A stretch of 64,000 nt of DNA from Pseudoscleropodium purum (taxonomy: Eukaryota > Streptophyta > Bryopsida > Hypnales > Brachytheciaceae). The notes under the pieces are model-generated. The model did no database searches and had not been told where the DNA came from. It saw only the letters and a program-made list of their open reading frames with translations. The stretch's first letter is position 1. Every line of letters starts with the position of its first letter. The stretch covers positions 18,352,001 to 18,416,000 of the forward strand of contig OZ017795.1 in the NCBI GenBank assembly GCA_963969395.1. The letters are read 5' to 3'. The position numbers and the translations under genes were made by a program. This document shows, piece by piece, positions 1 to 12,200 of the stretch.

Positions 1-920
1 GTAAACATCTAAGTTTACTAAGTTATAGACCAACTTAGTTTAAGTTACTTTGTACCTCCTTGGATCAAATCAATCAGGTGGTTGATGGAGGGTCACGTAC
101 AATCGTTCCCAGTTCAGCACTGCCTCAACGGCTGTGTCGAGATGAAAGTTAAGTTAAGCTTACCTCATCCAGCACATGCCGTCTGAAGTTCATGCTCTGT
201 GTGTCAGCAAACTGCCTCGCCAGGCAAAAATCCCAGGCATGAACTTCAGTTACCTCAGCTTTAACTAAAGTTACACCCAATTTGATGATGGCAAACTTAG
301 CAGCACATAAGGTAGAACAGCCTACCATGGGCAGAATTAGGAGTTTGCCCTCATGTCATGGCTGAAATTTTTTTTTTAAATTTTTTTTCCCACCTAAAGA
401 GAAGTGCGAGAAACGGTGAGATCAAATGAAATTATGTTTTTTTGGGCAAAGTATGAATTTGTTATGAGTTTGGGAAGTGTATAAGTTGTCCATGTGGTCA
501 AAAAGAGACTTTAGACTACTCCAAAACCAACACTATGAAGGCCTAAAAAATCACCTTCTATAGTGAACTTACACTCTAAAGGTGAAAGTTCCTATTTTAG
601 TCACTAATCATTCCATTATTGTCACCTAAGACATCGATCTTAGCCCAAATCTCATTTATCCCCTAAATGTCCAAACATTGTTCTTTGGCAACATAGTGAT
701 TTGGGATAGCTTATTATGAACAAAATTTTTATTTTTTCTCTTTGAAATTTTCACACATGTGCCCAAGGAGTGGCTTTAAGGCACAACATATTTTATAACT
801 TTTGACTACATGGTTAAGAAGTTATTTCATGATATGTAATTTTCATTGCTAGGCACACAGCCCAGCAACTCCAAAAAATTACCTTTTTAATTGAAATAAA
901 AATTTGAAATTGGTATTCTA

Positions 921-1213
921 GATTTATATATACATAGAAAGCTTTGAATCATTCTATTTTTCATTAATGAGATGAAAGCTATGAGGAATTTTAGTTTGTA
1001 GGTAGTTATGGAATTTGTACTTTAAAATAAACTTTGAGGTCTTTTATTTAACACAATTTTCAATATTTTTGAAAAAAAATAAAAATAGGGGATGTAGATT
1101 GTTTATTACAACATTACAACCATTAGAATTGGCATTTTTCAATTCCCTAACTAAAATTTTATTAATTTAGTATTTTAAATCATATTCTAATTCTTTTTAT
1201 TTACTATTTTTTC
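921..1213 (+). repeat. Dispersed AT-rich repeat, copy A
   Basis: The segment starts at 'gatttatatatacatagaaa' and runs through 'gtttattacaacattacaac'. It matches the reverse complement of 43932-44225 at roughly four bases in five by eye over almost 300 bp. The two copies are 43 kb apart and inverted. No ORF or terminal signature was recognised, so the element class is unknown. Confidence 0.7.
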
Positions 1214-1601
1214 AAGCTTGAGTATAAAATATTTTTTGCTGAAATTATTTATATATATTCCCAACTTATTTCTTCAATACGTTATGAGGGTTAACAAGTT
1301 GTAGGATCTACAAATTTTTGTGTAAGAATTTTGAAAGATGAAATCTAACCATTATAGAAGAGTTGAAAATATCGTCTTTTTGAAATCCAAGCATCATGAT
1401 CTTGCAATTGTTAAGGTATTTTATTCTAAAATTTTAGAGGGATGTACTCTAACAAGTTAACTAACACATCCTATGGTTGAATTTGTTAATGAATAAATAT
1501 AGATAAAGATTTTAGCCTTCCTTTGGTTTAAATATTTTGAAGCAATTTTGAGTCTAAAAATATTTAATACCTTTAGGGATTATTGAATTTTTTTTTGTAA
1601 T

Positions 1602-1741
1602 ATTACAAGAGAAAGGGATGTTTTAAGTATAGTCCTTGTAGTACAGTCTTTTAAATAATGACCTTTAAGATGTTTTAAAGGTCATTACTTAAAAGACTAT
1701 ACTATTAGGACTATATTTAAAACATCCCTTTCTCTTGTAAT
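1602..1741. mobile_element. 140-bp near-perfect stem-loop (MITE-like) element
   Basis: The left arm beginning 'attacaagagaaagggatg' is repeated exactly as the reverse complement at the right end ('catccctttctcttgtaat'). Pairing continues almost to the centre through 'cctttaaa' type arms, leaving a loop of only a few bases near 1672. The whole unit would fold into one long hairpin. I see no convincing target-site duplication, so the superfamily is unassigned. A small-RNA hairpin locus is the alternative reading. Confidence 0.7.
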
Positions 1742-3532
1742 GAATGAGGTCATTTTTCAAGTGTCTAAAATGTTTCTTTTGTTCACAATGAGTTGTTCAA
1801 TCTAAGTTACTTGGAAAATGAATGGTCCATTCTTTTTTGTTGCTTTGAAAGCTACATTGATTTGCCCTACTAGTATGTGTTATAGAATGAACTTATATAA
1901 GGTTATAACTTTTTAGAAGGGTGGAAATTTTGGAATTAGTTAGATTTGGTGTGAGAATCAAGGCAATAGGCATTAATCAAGTTTAGTCAATTTTCTCCAA
2001 TTTGGACCAAAAAAAATCATATAAAAACCTTAAAATAAATTTTTTAAATTAAAATTGATTTTTTTAGAATACATATTAACCTACTTAGAAAGCTTTCATT
2101 CATTCCATTTGAATTTTTTATGTGAAAGTTATTAAATGTCTTTATTCTTATGGCAATCACATCATATTTTAGAAAAAAAATCGTTGTATTATAAGATTTG
2201 ATTTTGAACTCAATTTTCACAATTTTCCAAAAGAAAAAGTTCCATTGAATTTAGATTGTTTGCCAAAATATTCTCACAATTTGGATCGTTGTATTTTAGT
2301 TCCATTAGAGAATTATTAACAATTTAGGATGTCTTTTTATTTTGTATCCTACTTCAATTCAACAATTTTCAAAGAGTGAGGATTAAGATTATTATTTCAA
2401 TGGTAATATTTGGCAGATTTGAATGAGATTAATGGCATATAAGACAAATACAAAAGGAATAGATGACCAAATTATTGTCCACCAAAAGGCTTGTTTCCAA
2501 ATGTCTACCAATGGTGACACTTGGTGGATGTAAGAAGACCAATCACTTCAAAGATGGATGCCAAAAAAAAACATTTTTATCAAAAGAAAAAAGTCAAAAA
2601 TAACAATCAACATTCAACAACACAACAAATATGCTTGGAAGCATAAAAATCTGTATAAGCACAAACAAAATGCACCAAAGAGAACAAGAACTGTTGACAG
2701 CTAATGTCTTTTTGATGATATTGATGTTTCTAATGCTACTTATGTTTTTTATTATACTCTCCACCTCAATTGTCACACTTGTCACTTCTTTTTTGATGTT
2801 GCTCACTCCATTTATTTATTGATGCTTCCTACCTTATTTTGGACATTATTAAAGTCCAACTTTAATCCTTTCAAGGATGTTATGACCAAATTCAGACATT
2901 AGTGGATTTGGAGCATGAGAATGGTTGTATTTGCAAAATTTAGAACTATAAAAATGAAAGCAATGCAAGGTCATAAAATAAAATTTTGAATTTTTTTCGG
3001 AAAAAAAGAAGAAGATTCTTGTACACTCTAAAGACCATTTTTTGGCCATATTCAGGTATTATAATAGAAGAAGGATAAATTGTATTCAAGCATGTAATCC
3101 CAATATAATTATACAAGAACAATTCTACAAGGAATGTACCTTTGGAAGGAATGAAAAGTAGTTTGATAAATCATATATTACTAGTGAAAAAATGAAGGTC
3201 ACCATCATGGCAAGGAAGGTTGTTATTCTCACATTGCACTTACTAGGCTTTGTATGCAAATGTTTTTGTACTTGTATACAACAAATTTTATGAATTTTTT
3301 TAGTCTATTTAGTGTAACTATTTAAAAAAAATTCTTAGTAGTGTCACATGTGGAATAAAATTATTGATTGATTTGTAGGTCTGATTGTCTAAATAAAAAT
3401 CATCAATAATGTTTATTTTCATGGTAAAAATGTTTTTTGAATATTAACTTCCACAACTGAAAAGTTCTAAAAACTAATTTGTGTAACATTGGCATTATAC
3501 ATATCAAAGTTTGAAAAAAATTCAAATTCATT

Positions 3533-3752
3533 CACTAGAAGAAAATTGCGTTGGAAATCATAAAAACGTGTGACATTGGTTTTGTTGAATTCCTAGTTTT
3601 CAACACAAACTTTTGAGTTGGAATGCCATTTCAACAAAAAAAAAATTGCGTTGGAATGACATTTCAATGCAAAATTTTGCACTAGAAACTAGGAACTCAA
3701 CAAAACCAGTGTTACACGTTTTTTTAGTTTCCAATGCAGTTTTCTTCTAGTA
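3533..3752. mobile_element. 220-bp CACTA-type miniature element, TSD ATT
   Basis: The left end reads CACTAGAAGAAAA and the right end is its inverse, ending TTTTCTTCTAGTA (one terminal mismatch). Beyond the ends, arms of about 80 bp pair as inverted repeats, with shared words such as 'acgtgt' and 'ggttttgttga'. Both sides are flanked by ATT (3530-3532 and 3753-3755), the 3-bp duplication expected for CACTA/En-Spm transposition. There is no coding capacity, so it would need a transposase in trans. Confidence 0.85.
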
Positions 3753-4018
3753 ATTAGACATTCTCTATATACACAAATACAACTTCATATCCCCAAATGA
3801 CACTTATACATTGTTCAAAGGCCCAAATGTTTTTAACATCTTTAAGGATTAAACTACCAACATCCATCCTCAATTCCTATATTGTCCTTGTAGACTTCAT
3901 TCACACATCTAATGCAATGAGTGAGGTAGGGCTGGCTAGAATGGTGATGATGGCTTGTTGTTGGTTTCAATTTCTTTAATTTGATTTTCAATTGTGCTTG
4001 TGTTATATCTTTCATTGT

Positions 4019-4235
4019 GACTATAAAAAATCTGGATTTTAGGTGATGAACCCTAATTTTTTAAACGCATTTTAGGTGATGTTCAATGAAACAAATCTAT
4101 ATTTTTATGTCCAAAAAAGTGTCCAACATAACATCAATGTTGACATAAAAACATGGGATTTATTGCATTGAACATCACCTAAAATGTATTAAAAGAATTA
4201 GGCTTGTCATCTAAAACACAAGTTTTTTTATAGTG
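4019..4235. mobile_element. 217-bp CACTA-like miniature element, TSD TGT
   Basis: The ends are GACTATAAAAAA on the left and TTTTTTATAGTG on the right (inverse CACTATAAAAAA). The arms remain complementary for about 95 bp, including 'attttaggtgatgttcaatg' on the left with its inverse on the right. TGT flanks both sides (4016-4018 and 4236-4238). The left terminal base has changed from C to G. It differs from the CACTAGAAG family, so it is a second subfamily. Confidence 0.8.
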
Positions 4236-5304
4236 TGTTCTACACAATATGCCTTTTTAAAGAATCTTTGTTCTTTTCGTAATCTCCTCTTATTCGTTCA
4301 ATTTATGCAAGATTTGCTCTTGGATCTCTAAAATCTATTATTCCATAGATAGCTAGCTATACTAGTTAAAAAAATAGTTGTAGAAACACAAGTCAAAGTG
4401 CTAGTTATTGTGCTAGTTCTAATGATGGATGAAGTTGAAGTTGCATGGCCTACAATGAACTTCAATGATGTACAAGCATGATTATAGCAATAGCTACCAA
4501 GTAATGTTCTCTCTAGGCGAGAGTTGTTTAAAGAATAAATTCTTTGATGTACAATACAATATTTACAAGATGGAAGGTGGCTTGCAGTAGTTCATAATGT
4601 AGGCATGCTACATCACTATTCATACTCATCTTAGTATTTTTTATGATTGCATTAGTGTTGTGACCCATTTATCACTCATCATAATCCTCATCTTCTTCAC
4701 CTTGTTCTTCATTGACATCCCCTTCTCCAAAATTGAATACAAATATAGATTGAAAGTTTAAAAACAAAAGAAATTCATGCAAATAGCAAATCAAAATTCG
4801 TCTCATCTATTATTAAAATAAAAAGTACAAATAATAACCCTAGGGGAAAATCACATCTGATGGTTGTTTGTCAAAGACTATTAAGAAAATTTAATTATAA
4901 AAAAATTTGGCAAATTAAAATTTTCATTGGAAGCCACACCATCCATCTACCAATGGCAACCTTGGATAGAGATAACAAGACCAATGGTGTTTAAGGCAAA
5001 CACCAAAGGGATAGACAAATTATTGTCCACCCAAAGGTTGGACAAGTTCCGAAGCATCCACCAATGGCAAAAGTTGTCAGATTGGGTAGATTGGGGTTAT
5101 TGAATGGTCTGGCGGGTCGAGATTGCACCAATTTCTTGGAGCATGAAATTCTTTCAAGTAAAAAAGTTGCTATGATTTACCATTACTATGTGACATGACA
5201 TGGGGTTTGAAGACATGACATATATTCTATGTTGAAATTGGGGTAAGGACACTAAGGGTCAAGACATATGGTGCAAGCAAAATGTCATTATCTAAACACG
5301 AGCA

Positions 5305-5640
5305 CTATGTAGGATGTCTAGGCATGGATGTGTAGGAGCCGGTGGAAATGTCGTTGTATGGGCACAAATGCAAGTGGGTGGCAATGTAGGATATCTAAGC
5401 ATGAATGTAGATGTAGACAAATTGCAATGAAGAATGTCTAAGCACGAACATATGGATGCGAGTGTTCTGAACATTGTTGTTTGGGTACGAACACAAATGA
5501 ACACAAATGTAGGATGTTTAGGTATGAATATATGAATGTAGGTGGAAACATCATTGTTGGAACACAAATGCAGATAGGCAAAACATAGGATGTCTAAATA
5601 CTTATGTATGGCTACAAGTAGAAACTTAGGTAGTCTAGGT
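5305..5640. repeat. Diverged minisatellite around 'aggatgtcta'
   Basis: The word 'aggatgtcta' or a close variant recurs near 5311, 5388, 5430, 5511 and 5586, mostly 75-80 bp apart. Each is followed by 'catgaatgtag/atgtgtagg' and 'ggcacaaatgca' type blocks. The units are diverged and unequal, indicating an old tandem array. The minus-strand open frame across it is only a by-product. Confidence 0.7.
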
Positions 5641-7399
5641 ATTAATATGGTCGGATAGCAACGTATGTTGACTATTGCACAAACATTGTAACCGCTTGGT
5701 CTACAAGTTTAAATGATATCATGTTTTAAAGGTTCAAGATTTTTTTATTATAAAGAATTAAAAACAAATTATTCGAACATAAATAGTTTGTAACATTGTC
5801 AAATATTCTTTTAGAAATGTAAAGCATGAAGTACTAACTACAATTGATCAATGTATTCAACATGCATGACAAATTGAAAACTACTATACATACATGTGCT
5901 TATTTTTATAATAACTAACCTCAAATATTTGTAGGTTTTATGCAATGTATATTAGGGGGGCTATCTTTTGAGTGGACAGTGAGAGAACATGTTTTCCAAC
6001 AATTAGTTTAATTCAATAGATTTTTTAATTTTATTACCTCACAATCTCTTTTTAGAACATAATTTTTTTAAATTCCCAATCCAAACCCAAATGTATCCAT
6101 CCAACCTGATTTGTAATTCCAAACTAAAAATGGGATTTGCAATTGATATGGGAATTCTATTCCTCCATATTTGTATTTGTATTTTGTATCAATTTATGTC
6201 ATCTGTATTTGTATTTATACCTCATATCCATAATTATATTCATATTTGTATCCTATATGTGTATTTGTACCTTGTACCCATATTCTAGATTGATAGCTTG
6301 GAGATTGGTTTCAATTTTTTTTTCTATGAGCAAATCCATGGTCTATAATTTTCAAAAATTGAAAGTAGGAGGGATTAATAAAAAAACATGATGTTTGCAT
6401 CTTTTCACAAGATAGTTGGATAGAAATACAATCAACAAATCCTTCAATAATATGCAAAATACTAGTTTAAAATAGACATCTATATACTTTTTATATTAGT
6501 TCTATAATTGTGGGTTAGTCAATTAAAAGGGCAATTAATAGTTATTTTGAAGTTAGCTTCTACATTGGCTTTGAAGTTTTTAAATTTATTTTATTTTATT
6601 TCATAGACTAAAAAATTAGTCTAGAAAAGTAACATGAGAGAAGGAGGAGAGGAGAATATACTAGGATAGAGATATGTTGTATTGAAAGTAGGGTTTATAA
6701 AAATGAGGGAATATATATTTTTGGATTGTAATAGTATTGAAGGTTGAGTTTTAAGTTTGAGGATTGTGGTTGTAGCGAATTCACTAAAGCAATAGTGGTG
6801 TTTTCTTTTATCTATAAAGCAAGTGTGATTGGGAAAACAATTTCTTTTCGCTATTTAGTTGTAATTGAATTAAATGTTGGAATTAAGTTTTTTTTTGGTC
6901 AAAGGCACTTCTATTCTTACACAAAACATTTACAACAGCCTAAAGCCTTATAATTTTCCAAATAGATAGCAAAAACCTCACAAACACTATTGAGACATTT
7001 CTTCTTGATCTTAGAATAGTTAATAGGTAACTATTTGTTATCTTCTAGTAAATGTTTTTTTAAAATACTTGTGAATAAAAAAATGTGAACTTTAAAAAAA
7101 AAATACTATACATATATCCTTTTGAGGATTTTTGAATGTAAAAGTTTTGCAACCAATAGAAAAATAACTTGTGTATTCTTTCTAAAATTTTTATAAAAGC
7201 TTTACAACCAATGGAAAAATGGCACATGTACTCCTTCTTTTATTCATGTGTGGTTCTAATGAAAAGCAATAGTTTATAACAATGTATCAAATAAAACAAA
7301 ACTAACAAACAAACAAACAAACAAATTTAAGGTATATATAGATTTTCTAGTTTTACTTTTTGGATTCTTTTACTTTTGGTTTTAAATTAATATCTCATG

Positions 7400-9248
7400 G
7401 TTCAATTGTTGCAAAGGACCCGTCATTGGCCCGTTCATTGCTTTGTATTTTGTCAAAATATTTTACCACTTTTGGGTACATTCACAATGTGCTCAAAAGA
7501 CACAAACATACTAAAGTTCCATCATGGCGCCGTCTCTTGGCGGAGGTGTGTTTGCAGAGGTTTTCTTCTGGGTCAATGTTGAATGAAGCTTGCAGGAGGA
7601 CGACTGGACTATGGTGGACGATGGTGATGTGTGAAGTTTGGGAGCATAAACCCTAGTTCACAAATGCTGGATCAGTTTGTCGATCGGAAGCAGAGTTTCG
7701 TCAGTTTGTTTGAAGTCCGCATCAATCCTGCATTGTCTACTCTTTGCGGGACTCTTGGCAATTACTGGGGAGGAAGCTTGGAGTCCATATCTGCATTCAG
7801 ACCAGGATTGGAAAATCGATTCCTGCTGCAACATGGAGTGTCTGGTTTGAAAGATTGAGGGCCTGGAACCCTAAACCCGAGGGATTTCACAGTTCACGAT
7901 TTGCACCCCCGAAATTCAGCTTTGCGCGATTATACATGAGTCCCAGAATCTTCCTCAAAGTACACAGGAGCCCTAGTAGGAATGGACGAAACTCGTGACG
8001 GCTTCTGCTTTCGCTAACGACGTAAGTGAACAATCGCATTTCTTTCGAACCTTGCTTTCTTTCTTGAAAAGGTTGCTTCAGTGTCTCGGGGATTCTAATA
8101 ATCTATGTTTAGGGTTTAGAGAATTTTAGAGTTTAGGACTAGAAGACGGAAAGCTGCGAAGGGAAGCCCGCAAGGCTTAAATTCTCTGTGATGGTTTTAT
8201 GAAGATTCGTATTTGTAGCAGTGCTACTAGAAAAATGTTTTAGGAGAAAATGGTCTGTTTTAAATTGCGTTTTTGAATGCACATTTGTATTGCTGATAAA
8301 TATTTGTAGAAGATTTGACTCTGAACATTTACTCTTGGATTTGTTTTTTTGGATTTTGTGAATTCGTGCATTTTTGTAGTTGGAAAGTTTCTGGGGAGTT
8401 TTTTTCGGGTATGTGGTGGCGTTGAGGAGCTGAGTCGGGGTAGTTTATCCCTAGGGTTTTAGTGTACGTGGTTCGATTGGAGGTTTGTTTTCGCCCACTT
8501 GTCTCCGAAATTTGTCTACCGTGTCGAGAGAATCTCACACTTGGAAGAATTTTAACTTCTGAAGAATCTTGCATTCAAACTATCAAGCAATGTTAAGTCA
8601 GAATCTTGAGGTTTTTTTGAGCGCTGTCTCAATTTCTCAACATTGTCAATTGGCCAAAATACGAGTTTAAGAACAAATCCTGTGAAGGGATCCCGTCAAG
8701 CCATGTCGCACAGTCTCTTGAAGGGGTTCGTTCTTTACTTTCTAGATGGGAAACTCTGTTGTATTCTGTTACTGTTATGATTCAAACTTTCTTCGATTCA
8801 ATTGGTATTTGGGGCATAATTCTGTTGCGTATTTGCGGCATTACCTTATCCTTCAGTGCCGTGAGCATGCGTCTCGTTCTCGTTATTGTGTCAGCGAGTT
8901 TTTAGTTAGATCACTATGAATTAGGGTTTGGGTTTGCGATGCTGGTGCTGGATATCTGCTTGTATTTTTCCTTATTCTGTCAACTGAAATTGTAGCTACA
9001 GTGATGCTGCACAAGGAGCTTACTGTTGGAAATGTACTTGAGGGTTTACTCCTTTAGGCGTGGTCAGTTTCTCTATTAGTTTCGCGGGTCAGAAGGTTTC
9101 TCCTAACACTTCATGAGACGGTCCCCCCAAGGTTGTACAGAATTGTAGACTACCGGGATTTGCTGACGAAAGCGTTGGTGCAGGGCTAGGGTTTCGACCC
9201 TGGAATCGCTTGTTGAGGAATCTTTGTCTCGCGCCTGCGGCCGTGGCT
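7400..9248 (+). promoter_or_regulatory. Probable promoter and 5' leader of the TFIIIC-like gene
   Basis: GC content rises here relative to the upstream repeats, and several telo-box type motifs occur (aaaccctag near 7649, tttagggttt at 8108-8117, agggtttt near 8452, attagggttt near 8928, agggtttcg near 9187). A donor-like 'acgtaagt' near 8020 may mark a leader intron. The stretch has short open frames but none continues into the downstream CDS or shows recognisable protein similarity. No TATA box could be fixed. Confidence 0.4.
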
Positions 9249-12200
9249 ATGGCGATGGAGGATATTCAGGAGCAGCAGAGGAACTTTGGCGGTTTGGGCG
9301 TCCCCGTCCAGGCCGTCGCGGTGGTCGGCTCTCCGGCTTTCCCGAACTCCATCAAGTGGTCGCAGGAGAATCTTCTCGCCATCGCGTCTGGCCACCTCGT
9401 CACCATCCTGGTTCGCTGCCCAATTATATGTCTTTTCTTTTTAATGTTTTTCTTCAGGGGTACTTGGTATTGTAACTCTTTGCAATGTGCATTTTTTTTT
9501 TAGTCAGCTTGATTGGACGAGGTCATTAGTATGATTTTGGTTAAATGTCAGGAGTTGAAGGTCAACATTGTTTTATGGTTACTCATTGTCATTGTGTGCA
9601 GAATCCTGCTGAGTTGACAGGTCCAAAAGGTTTTGTCCCAATTTCGCAAAGCCCAATTTTCGATATTGGAAAAGTGCAGCCTGCAGGTTTGTAGCTTCTG
9701 TTGGAATCAAGGATTGTAATTTCGAATGTTGTAAAAGCAGGAAGGAAGGAAAGTCTTTAATGCTTTCTATGTCAAATTGACTGTCAATGCAGATTTACAT
9801 GATTCTGAGCTCTTTCAATTTCGGCTTGCTAGAGAGGGGCGAACAGCGGTACGATCAATTGATTGGTCTCCACAGGGCGTAGCTTCTCATGGAGGGTAAG
9901 TTGAAGCTTCTATCGACCCGGATTGTGTCATTCTCTTTCCAATATTTGTGTAGGTCCAAGAATCCGATAGTTCGCTGTCATGTTATATTCACTTGTTATG
10001 TTTTCAGTTCTTCGTGTTCCCATTTGGAATCGTATCAAAGCCGATAATGCCTCTTGCAGGTGCTTATTGGCTGTCTGCACGACGGATTCAAGAGTGAAGC
10101 TTTATCGTGCACCATTTTGCGACTACACACCTGAATGGGTGGAGGTTTGCTAACTTTCCACTTTTTTCATACTTGAATGTCGTCATGGTGCAACCTAGGG
10201 AGGGATCATCAGCTTCCGTTTGGTTAAGGGTGCGGAGGGGACAAGCATGCTTTATGTGCTCTTTTCGTTCTGCGAGATATTCATTTGATCGACACTTTTA
10301 CAGGTGGGGGATGTAACTGAACTTATGTACGCTTGTTGCGTTGAGAATAAGTTTCAACCGGCGGAAGTAGCGTATGACTTAATTGCTAAGGTATCTTCAC
10401 CAGTATCTTAAATTATGATTTGAGAGTCCAAGTTCTTGTCATTCATTGCATCAAGACATTGTCTTGCGCATTATGACGACGTAATCAAGTCTTGTTTTTG
10501 AGGTATTTTAGTATTGAACGCGAGCATTCATTTGAGCAGATTTGAGTAATTCGTTTTGATTCTTGACGTTGTTTAGCCTCTCTAAAGTGTTGTGCCGTTT
10601 AAGGACGATGAAAACAACCTGCCCTCAAAATCAAAGAAGCGACGAGCTCAAACGCAGGAACCTCAACATAGAAAAGTACAGAGGACAGAGAAAATGTGAG
10701 CAAGTTTGTAAGTAGCTCTTTTCTTGAGATATTGTTTTCTTGTCATTTACTTTTTGCTTTCCACTCTCAACATATTAATTTGATTTAGTCAAATTTCTTA
10801 ATATAGTCATAGATTGTTTCATAGGACAGTTTTATTTTTCTGCATCTGATAAGTTATGCCTTTTTGTTTGCAGTATTGAGAATACATCAGAGGGTGCAGC
10901 TGGTGTGGACAATGAACGTACAAAGCCGATACTAGCGTATAGAAGAAAGAAGTTTAATGGAGCTCCACTTGTTTCCAATCATGTGTCCACCGTGGTAATT
11001 CGCAGTATTTCCTTATATCTTCATGCCAAATATGTATTGAGATTTGTAAAGGATGTGATGCATTTACACTATCAACGCAATCTAGTGTGGGCAGCAGCTT
11101 AATAAGGTGGTCAAAAACCACGTGTCACCGAAGCATTTGAACTGAGACAGTGACGTCGTTGAGTGATTAGATCCTAAATCTGTTCAAAATAGTAGAACCG
11201 ACACATAGAGTGTAGTGATTCAATTGTAGTGATGCTGGACTTTTGCGAGCTACAACTGCAAGAACCTTAGTTAGTTCTAAAAGCATGATATCTCTCTTGA
11301 GAAGCAAGCGATGACATTTATGCCTTGGTTCAATGTGGACAAGGGGTGTTAATGTTAACAATTTGTTTTTTGGTGAAGGTAGCGGAGGACAAGATTGTTC
11401 AAGAAAAATTCACTTCAGGTAGTTCATATTTGATTTCTATATTTTGTGCTATGCTGAACTGTCCACTGTCGAAGGTCAGTATTTCTGGTCAGTTTGGCAA
11501 CTCATGAATGAAAGTTGAATGGATGATATCAAGACGGAGAGGACTTATAAAGGTTCTGCTTGTTCAGAGACTCCTGGGAATCGCGTAACTTCAACAACGA
11601 GACGATTAAATGGAGTCGGAAACCTTGAGATTCAGTTACCTCCTCAAAGGGTGTCGAGGAATCCAAACTCAATTCCTTGTGATGATGATGCCGGTGATGC
11701 CGTTTCACCAAATGGAGTGCACTCTGGTTCAAGTCGTCCTGCAAAATTCATCTCACCCACGGATTATGCGGCACGGAGTCACTCTCTTGCTCCCCTAGTA
11801 GTTGCCTGGTCTTCAACGTGTCACGTAAACGGTCGGGGTTTTGTATTTTGTGCTATAGGGACGAAGGCAGGCAGTGTCTGGCTCTTGCGAATTGGACTTC
11901 CAGAGTATTACTCAGTTGAAATACCTGTGTTCCCAGAAACCTCTCTGCTTGGGGAAATTGTGGTTCACAAATCTTGGATAAGTACATTAAGTTGGGGAAT
12001 AAGCTCTAGTTTAAGGGGCACAACCGAAGATACTGTGGTGTTGGCAACTGGTTGTTCTGATGGGAGGTATACATCCTTTTTCGTTTCAAACCGCCGTAAT
12101 CATCTATATTTTGTTGACTTCTCTTTTATAATTTTCTTGAAAAATTCCTTTTTCATTGCTTTTTCTGCAATCGTTTTCAATCAGTTCGAATTTTTTTGAA

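Larger units (their letters stand above)
1..7400. other. AT-rich intergenic DNA without a supported gene
   Basis: This stretch is low in GC, with many A/T runs and stop codons in all frames. I find no exon with coding character. Short open frames here, such as those at 2594-2822 and 6091-6391, are low-complexity and read like simple-sequence translation. The stretch holds the repeats and miniature transposons listed separately. A segment near 2440-2520 also reappears, diverged, near 4995-5070 (shared words around 'aaattattgtccacc'), showing dispersed repeat ancestry. Confidence 0.7.

Noticed and set aside
529..566. Short hairpin cactatgaagg / ccttctatagtg
   Set aside because: Only about 38 bp with no matching 3-bp flanks, so not called a CACTA miniature.
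6091..6391. Open frames rich in Tyr/Ile/Phe
   Set aside because: They translate a 'tatttgtat' low-complexity run and are not credible proteins.
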